Of a DNA stretch of 64,000 bases, positions 24,866-37,059 are shown one piece after another (position 1 is the first letter of the stretch; each line of letters opens with the position of its first letter). Origin of the DNA: Allodiplogaster sudhausi (lineage: Eukaryota; Nematoda; Chromadorea; Rhabditida; Diplogasteridae); contig CALZFC010000018.1 of assembly GCA_945643635.1 (NCBI GenBank), forward strand, positions 1,918,501 to 1,982,500. Direction: 5' to 3'. The notes beneath the pieces were generated by a model. That model ran no database searches. It was not told where the DNA came from and saw only the letters and a program-made list of their open reading frames with translations. The translations under genes and the position numbers were made by a program.

Positions 24866-26061
24866 GGGAGAGGAAGAGAGTGACTGAGTGAAGTCGACCG
24901 TGTGGCTCGTTGATGAAGAACTGTCTTCTCATGTATTGTTCAACACGTTGCGAAACCAAATGATGAAAAATTGAGGCATAAGACTGGAAACCCTGCACTA
25001 ATGAGTGGATCAGCTTCATTCTCTTTCTTCGCTCCTTACTTTCGTTCGCTCTTTCCTTCTTTTGACCTCTCTCTCCCTATCTCTCTCTCTCTCTCTCTCT
25101 CTCTTTTTAATCACTCTCTCCCCTTCAATTTCTCCTTTGCCCCTCTCTCGTTCTCCTCTAACATGATACAGATGAATATCGCTCTTTCCTCCAAATTCGT
25201 GCTCTTCTAAACCGGTCTATTCTCGGTTGCGATAGCCTGGGTTCGCACGCGATCCCCTGACCGCAAGAGAGCGGGGGATGTATCCATTTCATCAATGACC
25301 GATTCTGCTTCCAGACAGAGCTGCACGCTGGCCCAAATTTTTTGGGCCGGCCAGGCCCGGCCCGCCGTTTTAGGGCCCTGGAATTTTGGGCCAGGCCGGC
25401 CCGGACCCTCGAATTTTGGGCCCGGCCGGCCCGATTTTTTAAAATTTTCCGATTCCAATTTTTAATTCGTCATTTTCGTAGCGAACCTTTTTTTCTTTTA
25501 ACTTCCCGTTCAAAAGGCTTCTCATTTATTTCATTCTGAAGCGGAATACGACTCCTGAACTGCAAAATTACTCATGATCAATAAGAGTTCAGTTGGTCAT
25601 GAGCAACACATTTGCGAAAAACGGGCCCTATCGGGCCCTAGGTTGGGCCCGGCCCGGCCCGGCCCTAGAGGGCCTTGGAAATTTGGGCCCGGGCCGGGCC
25701 GGCCCGGGCCGCGTGCAGCTCTGCTTCCAGAGGGAGGGAGGCAAATAACGAACCACTTTTGATCTTTCGTTATCAAGCAATCGAACACACATTTCGTAAT
25801 GTAATATAAGTATGGTCAGAGCTTTCCGCTGACCACTAAACGGTCCACTTCCATGTGGCGATTTCAGATCTACAGAGCGTGGAAGATGGAGTGGATTGGT
25901 GGGGATATCTGGTGTGCGAGCGAGTGCTCTCACAAGTGTGTCGCGCACACTTAACGAAAGTCCTCTCTCATTCAGGGATTGGCCGAGGGAGAGAAAGAGA
26001 GAAAGAGAGAAAATAGAGAAAGAGGGAAACGGAGAGAGCGAGAGAGAGCGAGAGAGAGAGT

Positions 26062-26096
<35 letters not shown>

Positions 26097-26634
26097 AGCC
26101 ACCGCTTCCAAACCGCTTGATACGCCTCTGGTCAACGTGTCAAATCCAGAAACAACGAAAAAAGTGCCCCCGACATCATGATGGCTAAACTCCTTCAGCG
26201 GTCAAGTGCATGTTAGCCATCTCATAAAAAAGAGTGACTTCTGCCAGGGGCTCAAGCAGTTCAAGGTCGGAATAAATTCCAGGTAGGAGTTTTAAGGGGC
26301 CAAAAGAGGAGTCTCGAGGACGAATAGGAATAAGAAAACATAAAGGCAAGGCAAACAGCATTTAGGGACATCAGCACAACTCTATTGATTCAGAAAAATG
26401 TTAAATTACATAAATGAGTTCCTAAAATACAGCATGCAGGATAGGATGACTGCATTTACATACCTGATGAATCTCGTGGTTGCCGTGCATGTCCACGACG
26501 CCAATGTCAGAAGCGTCGCGGAGGAGCATTTCGGCCACCTAATCGGCAGGTATCTTTCTCTCACTTGACCTTATCTTTCCGATCTGTTTCTCTCTCTCTC
26601 TCTCTCTGACTCACTTTCTCTTCCTCTCTCACTT

Positions 26635-26696
<62 letters not shown>

Positions 26697-28660
26697 GTTC
26701 TCTCCCTGACCTGATCATTGGAGTCCGTGGTGAGCATGTTGTAGTAGAGTGGAGTGAGTCCGATCATGTCTCTGTAGTTTGGCGACGCGCCAAGCTCGAG
26801 AAGAGTCTGGACGTTCTCGACCGACGACAGGAAGGCCGCCTTGTGCATCGCGGTCTACACAAGCAAAATTACTATTTCATTTTTTGCTTTAATTTTTATC
26901 TTTTTTTTCTACAAACATCACTTTTATACTAGATATCCTGCACGCCATTTCCTACTCGTAAAGTATGAATTGTTTTCAAGCCAGTTGATTTACAATAAAT
27001 ATATTGCATAACAAAAGAAAGTGATAAAATCACATTTTTGTCAATAAGCCTAAAGCGCAAAGCTTTGCTCATGCTCAGAGTTTTCTATCCACACAATTTC
27101 TGTCGGAGAGCTGGGTTTGATCTCTTCATGTGCTGAGCCGGGAATCGAACCCGGGCGCTTCGTTCCGCAATCACCTATCGCCACCAATACACTACTCCCA
27201 TCTTACAACGCTTGTGATGCTAGTCGAAAGATGAGGACTCAACTACATTTCTGGGGGTATGAGGGAAGCGCAGCGTCAATAAGGGCAGCGCTAAAAAACG
27301 CAGCGCCAAATAAGCACAATACCAATAAGCGCAGCGCCCAAAAGCGCAGCGGTCAGCCAGAAGCGTAGAATAAGGTTATTATCGAGAGTATTATTCATTT
27401 TTTTATACAATGACAATACACATTATGAATAAAAAATATTTTCATCAACATTTATTTATTCCTTCGTCGGTGTAGTTGAAAAATCTGCTGGTGACCTCTC
27501 ACACAAAATAATTTATCAATAATATAAGCAAAATTGCTCTCCACAAAATCTCTCTGCATGACACAGGAACTTTTCAAACGAGAATAACAAAACAAGAATG
27601 TTCTCAGTCGACTAGTGGAGCTCACAATGCTTAAATTATCAAAGAAATAAGAGTGATAAGAAAGCAACGGAATTACAGAAAGTCTCTGTGATATTGCTCA
27701 TTACATACAACCCCTCAAAATATTTCAGACACATACATGAACTGGATTAATTCGATTAATTTAAATAATGTATTTGACTTTTAGAACTCCGGACTCTTTA
27801 AATTGAAGTTTTACCACCAGTGTTAAAATAGTATAGATTGAACAGAAAAAAAACCATCGAAAAGCGTCCTGAGCGTTAAAAAAATCAAATATACTTATTT
27901 TAAATTAATTGAATTAATTTAAAATAAGTGCATGTGCCCGAAATAATTTGCGGGACATTTTGTCATATGAATTATCACAGAGACTTTCTGTAATTCCATT
28001 GCTTCCTTGTCACTCTTATCATTATGTACGTACAATTATCTTTGTATTTTGATAATTTAAACATTAAAAGTGGACTGAGAACATCCATGTTTTGTAATTC
28101 TGTTTTGAAAAGTTCATGTGTTATGCAGTGAAAGCAATGTTCCATATATGTATCATTGAAAAAATATTGTGCGTGAGAGGTCATCAGCTTTTCAACCAGA
28201 CCGATGAAACGAATAAATATGTAAATGTTGATAAAAATATTTTTCATTCATAATGTATATTGTCATTGTATCTGAAAATCAATGATGCTCTCAAAAATAA
28301 CCTTATTCTACGCTTCTGGCTGGCCGCTGCGCTTTTGGGCGCTGCGCTTATTGGTATTGCGCTTATTTGGCGCTGCGCTTATAGGCGCTGCGTTTCCCTC
28401 GTAGCCCCACATTTCTGTGTATCAAAATCATCCGTTATCCGTAATACGCTCTCTCTCTCTCCCTGTTTCTCATTCCAATGCTCTAACCTCTCACTCTGCT
28501 TTATCTCTCACTCTTTCTCTCTCTCCTCTAACCGTCTATCCAATCTCCCCTTTATCTCTCACTCTTTCTCTCTCTCCTCTAACCGTCTATCCAATCTCCT
28601 CTTTATCTCTCACTCTTTCTCTCTCTCCTCTATCTGGCACTGTACTCTGTTTCTCTTTCA

Positions 28661-28703
<43 letters not shown>

Positions 28704-31700
28704 GTCCCTCGGTGTTCCTGAAGTCGATGTGTGCTCCTCCTCCGACGAGTGCCATGATGACTGCCCGATTGGCCGCGACGCCCGCTGCAACAGTGAGTGG
28801 CGTCTCTCCGTTGGCGTCGTGGAAGTTGGCGTCCACTCCGAGTGTACACCACTTCTCAACCTGGGAGACGAATCTTTTCATCATTTCATTTCAATTTCCT
28901 GTCGTGTACTTCAATGACATATTAATGGTTTTTAATGTATTTTTTTACATTCTCTTTTAATTAAGAGTAGGTGAGCATTACATTAAATAACAAAAGACTA
29001 TGCAAATAAATCCATCAAGTAATTCTCGTGAACAATAAGGCCTCCAAACAGACCTTGTCGGCATTGCGCGCGATGACGTAGTCCATGAACTTCTTGAGAT
29101 TGGACTTGGTGTGGAGATGCTTCAGCTGCTTCTCGTCGAGATTCAGCATCTTGTAGACGCGCTTCTTGTACTTGAGCTGGAAAGATTAAATGATTTTAAT
29201 GCATCTCATTTATTGTGGTCAAATTTGTTTAAATGAACATATAACACCGAAAGAAAACACAATATACATATAATACATAAATACAAAGGTATTCGATTTC
29301 GTTTTCGTTCATTAAACTTTTTAAGAATCTCATTTGCATGGCATAGCTACTAAAATTTGCTTTCATGCGCTAACCTCGAGGTACGGCACGCAATCGTGGA
29401 AGGGATAGTCACGGATCGGCCGGTCTTCTAGCAGGAACTTACCCGCTCGGCCGTCGCAAGGCGGCAAAAAGAGACCGTAGTTGAAGGCTTGCGGGAGAGC
29501 CTGAGGAGAGGAGTATAGTGTGCATAAGGGTTAGAGAAGATGAGAGATGGTGAAAGAGAGAGAGAGAGAGAGAAAGGGAGAGAGAGAGTTAGATAGAATG
29601 ATACAATACCACTAGAATACGAAATGGTGCAAAGACGAACAACTCTCTAATCACCTGTTTAAGAAAAGAAATTTCAGAGCATCCATTTGAGAAATGAAAT
29701 AACAGCCCCCTTTCTGAATGACCTAGCAAATCGCTGTTAGTGAATGAACGTGAAGGAGGAGACTGGATTGAATGAAGAGAGAAGTCAGGGGAGAGACGGT
29801 GAATTAGCGAGAAAACAGTCAGTAAGAACAAAATAAGCGCATTTTCGTCCCTGTTTCTTTTTCAGTGTACTTCCAGAAAGATGTTTGATGTCTTCAGAAT
29901 ATTAGTTCGACTTGCAAAGGAAGGAGATATCATAAGAATGTTGACAACTAAGCCAGTGGAATAGAGACAGAAACAGAGAGAAAGATAGGAAAATCGAAAG
30001 AAAGAGTATAGACAAAAAAGAACACGGATAAGCTCCTACCGTATTTGTTTGCAAATTTAATCACTTCCCCGAGGCCATCAACCAAATTGAAATTTGCCAA
30101 AGTTGTTTACAAAATATTCTATTTCTATTTCGATATATCTTCTTTCTCCCTTCGTGCTACATTTTCTTGACTCGGATTTCTCTTACAATTAGTCATTACA
30201 GAGAAATCGCTAAAATATTTCGCACAGAAAACAAGTTGACGGTATAATTTTGGAATCGCATAACAAAAATAAAATGCGTATTTCCAAAGATCAATTACCT
30301 GCGCAAGACCTGCTTGTAGTTTCCTCTTGACATCCCAGACTGCATCGTCCAGCGAGACGGTCAGACACTTCTGAAGAATGAACAGACAAATTACAAAATA
30401 TAATTTTTTTCATTTTATCAATCAAAATCTACATGTTAGAGTATATTATCGTTCCATATCCCTTTCACTAAAAACAGCTGGTGTTGCAAAGAAAATGCAT
30501 TCACTCTTTTAGCCGGATTACTGCCTGCGTCTTAAATTACAGGAAACGACAGTGAAGTATGCAAGTACAGTATCCTCTCTCTTCCGAGTGTCGGGACGCA
30601 TAGTTTATTAGTCGCGCTTTGGAAGAGCTGCGGAAAGACTTTGCACTAACAACCCCGAGGGAGGCTTCTCCTGATTACCTAAATCGCCGGTTTCCCTCGA
30701 CGACACGGAAAATGAGGTCAGGAGGAGGAAACCAGACGTGTGCTTTCACAATCACGACTGAGTCTCTGGGTGGTAAACTTGCTGCTACTCAGTCAGCTGC
30801 TCCTCTTCCCCCTCAAGACTAACTAACATCGAGAGGGTCGAGTACCTGTTCCCGGAAGCACAAGGACGGGAAACAGGACAGGCAATGCTCAAGAGACTCA
30901 CCGGAACAGGAGAGATGCATTCAGCTTGAACAAAATGTTACCAATCACTGCTTCAGGACATCTCCATCTATTCTCTGTGGGCTGGAGACTAAACTTTCGG
31001 GTGTAAACGATGCCAATTTGTTCATGCGATCGCACTTAAGCTGCACTCTTCGAAATCGAGGTCGAGAGGTGCAGAGGGGGTATTCTCTCTCTCTCTCTCT
31101 CTCCCTGTCTCTCTCCCGCCCTCTTTCTTTCATTCGCACTCTCTCTTCTCTCTCTCTCTGTCTCTCTTCCTCACACAAACATTCTCACGATTGGCAAATG
31201 CAACAGTGCACTCACTTAGAGCAACAATAGAATGCAAGCAAAACTCTTGGTTCACATTATATCTTCCTTTCTTTTACTCTCAAGAAGCCCAAGCTAGAAG
31301 CAGAAACTCGTTCACTTACTTTACATCACACATTTCGGTAGCCATTACAGAACTGAAAATCAGCGAAAATTGAGGACGTTTAAAAGAGCCTACAATTCCA
31401 TTTTGAATTCGTTTCTTTTTCTCTGGCTCAAGAGCGAGAGAGCATATGATTAAGAGAGATACAACTACAAAAAATAGTCAGGAAAATTCAAATAGATTAG
31501 GTTGAGTTTCGTGCTCGTTTAAATATAGATAGTTTTAGGAATGTTTGAAAAAAAATTAGCCTTAGAAAACAACGGATTATTAAAGCCCAAAAGGCAGGAG
31601 AGAGAAAAAGAATGGACTGACCCGAACTTGCAGCTCGGGCACGAATATCTGAATGTTGATGACATCCTCGCCGCCGTCACCCATGACGGACGAGGCAGAG

Positions 31701-31720
31701 GAGGCCGTCGGCGCCGCCAT
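14853..31720 (-). CDS. shn-1: Shank postsynaptic scaffold, about 30 exons
   Basis: Exons, 5' to 3': 31720-31622, 30370-30299, 29500-29375, 29176-29054, 28860-28702, 26854-26711, 26538-26464, 22077-21962, 21644-21499, 21241-21102, 20965-20856, about 20683-20574, 20482-20405, 20297-20167, 20031-19962, 19643-19539, 19237-19165, 19072-18979, about 18871-18702, 18584-18309, 18165-18007, 17869-17727, 17558-17465, 17356-17304, 17006-16881, 16737-16580, 16407-16286, 16024-15871, 15369-15254, 15002-14853. About 1230 residues. Order: Shank N-terminal domain (1-110, contains YGLFLPPCDGRAGKFLLED), linker TKSNLKKFMDYV, ankyrin repeats (140-350, e.g. EHLLYYGASADAENVNGNTP), VPYRGTPQYSTRRR, PDZ (about 440-550, loop GPKGFGFILRGAK), poly-Pro and Gln/His-rich region (600-1140), SAM (about 1150-1215, WTARDVSAWLSSLGLADEY). 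No SH3, as in C. elegans SHN-1. It would scaffold receptor and channel complexes at synapses or muscle. Exon 12 start and the exon 18/19 junction are uncertain; other phases fit. Confidence 0.93.
16047..16165. repeat. Purine-rich minisatellite in Shank intron
   Basis: About three imperfect copies of a unit near 48 bases, with recurring GAGAGCGAAAGAAAGAGAGG and GAGTGGACA words. On the Shank sense strand this is a pyrimidine tract leading to the acceptor at 16025. Confidence 0.7.
17019..17165. repeat. Purine-rich minisatellite in Shank intron
   Basis: Three copies of a unit of about 50 bases built on GATAGAAAGAGAGAGAATGA and GGGAGAGAGCATGAGAGA. On the Shank sense strand it is pyrimidine-rich and lies directly upstream of the acceptor of exon 17006-16881. 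Confidence 0.8.
18698..18703 (-). promoter_or_regulatory. GC 5' splice site, Shank exon 19
   Basis: Sense CAG|GCAAGAG. The coding frame reaches a stop at 18681 and the intervening sense bases contain no GT, so the exon must end at a non-GT donor. CAG|GCAAG is the classic GC-AG donor consensus. Confidence 0.8.
20163..20168 (-). promoter_or_regulatory. GC 5' splice site, Shank exon 14 (PDZ)
   Basis: Sense AAG|GCACAT. Joining here in phase 0 to exon 20031-19962 continues the PDZ strand as ITLK|VITVEANG. The nearby GT alternative would shift the frame. Confidence 0.7.
22078..26463 (-). other. 4.4-kb Shank intron 7
   Basis: Contains many GA/CT tracts on both strands (23222-23370, 23632-23669, 24487-24521, 25075-25104) and the hAT-type MITE. 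A TATAAAAG word at about 24336 lies downstream of a CT tract, but no linked open frame is convincing. I see no gene within the intron. Confidence 0.65.
25316..25723. mobile_element. Non-autonomous hAT-type MITE (408 bp)
   Basis: Perfect 13-base terminal inverted repeats CAGAGCTGCACGC / GCGTGCAGCTCTG are flanked by identical 8-base direct repeats CTTCCAGA (25308-25315 and 25724-25731). An 8-base duplication and CAGAG ends are hallmarks of hAT elements. The subterminal parts are dense in GGCCCGGCC and TTTGGGCC words, which also fold back. It has no open frame for a transposase. Confidence 0.88.
27107..27205 (-). mobile_element. tRNA-derived SINE or tRNA pseudogene
   Basis: On the minus strand TAGTGTATTGG (plus 27184-27194) matches the pol III A box and GGTTCGATTCC (plus 27141-27151) is a perfect B box, with about 32 bases between them. 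The T-arm CCGGG-TTCGATT-CCCGG is paired. The would-be acceptor strands (ATGGGAG and CTCAGCA) do not pair well, so a functional tRNA is unlikely. It lies 49 bases from the foldback element. Confidence 0.7.
27254..28408. mobile_element. Foldback transposon, 1155 bp with ~440-bp inverted arms and 9-bp TSD
   Basis: The left arm (27254 to about 27697) and right arm (about 27970-28408) are imperfect inverted repeats, starting GGGGTATGAGGGAA and ending TTCCCTCGTAGCCCC. Near each end are tandem variants of AAGCGCAGCGCC spaced by AATA. Identical 9-base flanks ACATTTCTG (27245-27253 and 28409-28417) are the target duplication. The centre (27700-27965) has no open frame. Long arms with internal short repeats and 9-base duplications resemble Foldback/MULE-like elements. 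Confidence 0.88.
28499..28634. repeat. 51-bp minisatellite, 2.6 copies, in Shank intron 5
   Basis: Two full units (28499-28549, 28550-28600) differ at a single base, and a partial third follows. Each unit is a CT tract ending in AACCGTCTATCCAATCTCC. Confidence 0.95.
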
Positions 31721-32094
31721 CCAAAGAGGAACCAAGGAAGAGCTCCTCAATCAGTCAACAGTTTCAGATCAGCTTCCACACCGCGAACTTTCCTACTAAT
31801 TCTCACTAAGCTTAAGCCCTAATTGTCAGTGAGAAAGTTAAAAAATAACAATTGCATGTATAAAGCAAAATTTTCTCATGTGTATAGCATTATGTAAATA
31901 TGTACATATTAATTTTGCTTCTTTGATAAAATATTATTGAGAGCTTTAGCTTATAAATTATATTGCTTGAAGCTGAATACTTTAAAATATAAAACGCTGC
32001 ATTTTGATCGAATCCTGTAAGGTAATTTAGTGAAAAAATTGGATGAAAAAGTAGTAAAAAAAAAGCCAACGTACCGAAAACGAGCACCGCGGGG

Positions 32095-32392
32095 CTTCTC
32101 AGAAGAAGATGTCTGCTACTGGAGAGCGCAGACTTTGCTTGAGCGGAAGAGGAGGCTCTCTTGAGCTTCTCTCTCTAATCACTGACTGATAAGAGAGAAG
32201 CTCGCTGATATCCTCCGGATGAGTGGCAATCCAGCAGAGTGGAAGAAGATCCTCCTCCTTTCTACTTCTTCTTCTTGTACGTCTTCTTCAGGTTGCGAAG
32301 AAGTCCGCGTTGAGCAAACGAGGCATTGGACGACGAATTCAAGGCAAACTTTCTTGTCTCGGGGAAAACACGCGAACCGAAGCGACGCAAGC
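32095..32392 (-). other. Possible 5' leader exon of Shank, or last exon of an upstream gene
   Basis: The minus strand shows a strong acceptor ATTCTTTTCAG ending at 32393 and a donor-like CG|GTACGTTG at about 32094. This could be a trans-spliced 5' untranslated exon of Shank. One frame from the acceptor is open for about 43 codons and ends RNLKKTYKKKK and a stop at 32264-32262, so it could instead be the terminal exon of another gene. I found no earlier exon for such a gene. Confidence 0.3.
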
Positions 32393-32999
32393 TGAAAAGA
32401 ATTACAATTATTATATATTTATTAACTTAAATATTTTAAAACACAGGCAATAATTAATTTAAAATGTATATCTTGCATCTAGAATTATACCAGAAGGTTT
32501 TACCAAAGAGTACAGAGCAGGAAATTAAAAGAGATAATTTTTTTCTTCATGAACAAATAAGAGACAATAAAAATCAGGTGACAACACAAATTCAGTATTG
32601 TTTGTGAATGTTCTTTGGGTAGATCTAACAATCAGAAGGAGGAATGAAGGAGATATAGAAATCTAGCACAAGATGGAGAGAAAGCGGACCAGAAGGAGAG
32701 ACAGAAAGAGAGCGAGAGATAGAGCGAGAGAGAGAGAGAGAGGCAGAGAGAGAGAGAGAGTGATAGAGGGAGAGAGCGAGGGATAAGGAGAGCATATAGA
32801 ATGAAATGGTATAGTCATGCGGCGTGTTAGTTTTACAACAGAAAAAGAATGTATGCAAAGGGGCATCACAAAGCCGTAAGCCGCGTCAAACAACATATTA
32901 TAAAGCGAGAAACGGGGTCATAAGGAGGACGGGGCGACAAGGAGGAAAGACGAAGAAAAAGCAGACAGCAAGGTGATATGAAAGACACGGGCGGAAGAC

Positions 33000-33044
<45 letters not shown>

Positions 33045-34066
33045 GAGAGGGAAAGAAAGAGAGGGAGAAAGAGAGAGAGAGAGAGGGCGTGAGGGAGAGT
33101 GAGGGATTGCGTGAGAGAAACAAGGCAAAGGTATGAGGATGAGAAACGATTTATGATAGCAGGATATTGAAGAAGCAAAAGCCGATTAAGAGAAATGTCC
33201 AGATCACAACACCATTTTCGAAATTAATTTTGGGAAATGTAAATATCTTGTCGTCAGAGGACTCCCATAAGAAATGATAATATAAAAAAAAACAGTGGGC
33301 CTCAATTTTTTAGAAGAAAATAAGAAAATATCAATAGGAAATCATACAGAAATTCTCATTGATATGTAGACGTTACAAAAGTTAATGGAACCGATCAGAA
33401 CAGCGGACTCCCTGGATGAGAAAAGTGAACCTCGGACAGGTACAAGAACAGGAACGACGGATGCATGATGGGATTGGTGGAGACATTTAAGACACTCAAC
33501 CAGGGTGTCCTTTGAAGAGAGAAGAGAACAGAGAAGCGGTTAGAGAGAGAGAGAGATACAGACAGGCAGACACAGGTGAAGATATTGAGGTGGGAGGGAA
33601 AGTGTATGGGATATGATAGAGAGAGAGAGAGAGGGAGAGAAAGAATAAAGTGAGACAACGGTGATACATACAGGAGTCCTATGAAGAAAGGTAGGGGGGC
33701 GGCGAAGCGATAAAAGCAAGTAGATGCAAAGTGAATTGAATGGGCGACAGACACACTCCCTCGCGCACTAGAAATGAGTTGGAGAGAGAGAGGGAGGTAG
33801 AGAAAGAGAGAGGAAGAGAGAGAGAGAGGGGAGAGAGAGTGGAACACGGACAGGCAAGCAAAGTCGTCCGTCAGGTCAGTTTATGATGCGAATTAGAATA
33901 AGGAGAGAGGCAGAAAGAGATGGGAAGAAAAAGCGGAACAGGGGCGACAAGATAAGCGAGAGACAAAAAGAATGACGGTCCGAAGTGACCGGATCTATCA
34001 AGAGAGAGAGAGTGAGAGAGTGAGAGAGAGAGAAAGAGAGAGACAGAGAGAGACAGAGAGCAAGAC

Positions 34067-34136
<70 letters not shown>

Positions 34137-36372
34137 CACGGCGGATGCAAATGCAAACGAAATAGCCTGGAGCTTGTAACGGAGGGAGGCAGAAATGACC
34201 AGAAAAAGTAAACTATGTCAAATTTGCAGAAAATATTATCCTTTCGATTGCCGAGATAAAACTACCATCAGCTTCGTGGAAGTCAAAAAGAGATAGAATT
34301 ATCCAAGAAATGTAGTTATCATGGTGTGAGGGAAGAAAGCCAGAAGCAAGATCGCCTGGGGGCTATAATTAGTACCGTTTCCATGTTCTCCTATGTGTTC
34401 CTCCTTCTCACGCGGGTGAAGAATGCACTTTTCGTATTTATAATCATAAAAAAAGAATCCAGCGCCCTGAGAGTGATCTGACGTGGGAAACACTGTCAAG
34501 GTGGGAATGAAATGGGACTTTTGAGATAGGGAGAGAGAGAGAGAGAGAGAGACCGAGAGACCGAGAATAGACAAAGAAGAAAAAGAAAGAGTTGAGCAGA
34601 CATCTTTACAAGACGTTGCAAGTACGCTGCATTGATAAGGAGAGGGAGAGAGAAGCAGAGAAAGAAGGAGAAATAAAGGGGAAACTGCCATTGTGCCCTC
34701 GGAAAGGAAAGATTCGCGCGTCAAATGGGATTTAATGGCTGAGAGCGGAAATAGCCCTGAGGGGTGAAGCGATGATTCTTTTACCCTTTGCCTCTCATGG
34801 TTTGTATTCGGGCGTATTCACGAGGCGCGCCCCCTTTTTAGACCTAGACGCAGACACATTCAGATTTCCTTGGCACTGACATGGAGTACGATTGTCATGG
34901 GCAATGCAAAAGTACACTTGTGCATACAGATGATACAATCTTTGGACAAACATTTTCGCTTTTCTTTCTCATCTGATTGTGAAGAGGCCCTGAGATGCCA
35001 GCAAAGGGAACAGGTCATATGGCAAAAGAGTCACAAAGCTAAAATGACTCATTTCTCAAGGTCTATTCTGGTATGTACATAGAGACATGTAAAGATGCAT
35101 GCTTGCTGATGGTGAGAAATAACACATTAAGAATGCCGCCAAGGAAATAATGATAAGAATGAAAAGCGACTGCGGCATGCCCTCTCAAAGTAAATGATAG
35201 ACCGAAACGATCTCTGTCTCATCTCTCTCTCTCTCTCTCGATCTCGCTCTCTTTCTCGCTCGCCCTCTTTCTCGCTCTCTCCAAGGTAGAGGTTGCTCAC
35301 CCCTTAGGGTGTACGCCTTCTTCTCACCCACTTCAAATCAAGCCTTAGGAACTCTGCACAATCAAAGACCTATTTGAAGAGAGTTGTCTTGGCTCTCATC
35401 TAATGAAAGATAAAAAAGAAAAGAAAAGTTGAAAAAGGAAGGATAATGTCACAGTAAGAGAAGGTGTGAAAGCAAAAGGAACATGGAGAAATGAGAGAGT
35501 TAGAGAGAAAGAGAAAAATAAATGTAGATCAGATAGGCGCATGCTCAAGAGAGTCGGGCCAATTGCACCAAACACTTGTGTTTGTAATGAGACAGGCAGA
35601 GAAAGAGAGCGACGAGGAGAGAAAGAGAAAAAGAGAGAACACGTTCTACTATCGCTGACTTTTGGGAGCTGAAGAACAACAGAACAATAAGAAAGGAGTA
35701 GAAGAGGCAATCATAAGAAGGCATCTCTTATGGTTAGCCTGCAGCAAATGCAACTTCTCTATTGGAATGCAGTGCTGTTGAAAGGCTTGAGAATCATACA
35801 AGTTCTAAAATAATAATAAAAAATACTAATTGGTAAAAATAGAATTAACCAGCTTTGCGAGATTTCATTAAAAAAAAAGCTGTTTGTCCTTCACTGCAAT
35901 ATCAGCTAAATAGCTGATAAAATTAATGGAGAAAGCTGTAAGAATGAAAAAAAAATGTGGCTTCAAGTTCTTTACGGCTAATACGTATGACAAATTCTCT
36001 CGAGAGCGTGGGAGGAATACTTGAGAGAGGAAATTGATATTTGCTGAAGGCATTGAGAATTGAAAAAAGAGCGCACGCGAGCGACGAGGAGTGCCATGGG
36101 AACATCGCTCTCATTTATAATGCACTTTTAATAGATCAAAAAGATTTGAAATAAAAGCGTTGAGACAAAAATGAATATTCGCTTGATGAATAATTTGCCA
36201 TAGTGAAAAGGGCGAAATGACTGCATGCACTTCGGCCATGCAATTTGTAGAGAGAGAGAGAACTTAGATAACCGCAAGAAGATGAATGGGATGGATAAGG
36301 GTTGAGAGGGGTTAGAGAGTCGAGAGAGAGAGAGAGACAGAAGAGGCAGACAGAGATAGAGAGGTAGAGAAA

Positions 36373-36409
<37 letters not shown>

Positions 36410-36688
36410 AGGAGGAGTGCACAACTCAAGGACTCTCAGAGTGGTCTCGGGGGCGAGTCGAAAGGGAGAGCCAGCCCTCCCGGGCACTGTGTGCAGCAGC
36501 ATTCTCGAAGGCACTGTAGAAATACCGAGGAGAGAGAGTGTGGTGATGAAGGAGAGCCAACAGAGAGAGAGAGAGAGCCAAAGACAAGAGAGGAAGAGAG
36601 ATAGCGAACGAGAAAGACGGAGAAAGTGAGAGAGGAAGCGGGATGAGGAAAGAAGCCGGCACTGAATCGAGGAGCTGGACTGGTCAGC

Positions 36689-36731
<43 letters not shown>

Positions 36732-36999
36732 TTCCACCTCTCCCTCAACTCGCCTCCACACACATACATATGCACTCCTTAGGCCTACTCCGATTCGAAA
36801 TGTGAGAGAATGCGTGAAGGGGAGAGAAATGATAAGAGTTAACATAGAGAGAAAGAAGGAGGGAGAGCGAAGCAGAAAGCGATAGAAAGACAGAGAGCGG
36901 GGGCAAGAGAGGAGGAGAGAGAATGAAAAGCGGACAGTGAAAGCTAGTAAGAAAAAGAGAGCGAGACAGAAAGACAGAGTGAGAGAGAGAGACAGAGAG

Positions 37000-37002
<3 letters not shown>

Positions 37003-37055
<53 letters not shown>
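37003..37055. repeat. Long perfect (AG)n array
   Basis: About 53 uninterrupted bases of AG repeat, within a longer imperfect purine tract. Confidence 0.9.

Positions 37056-37059
<4 letters not shown>

Noticed and set aside
27107..27205. Functional tRNA gene
   Set aside because: The A and B boxes are good but acceptor strands do not pair and the anticodon arm is unclear; treated as SINE or pseudogene.
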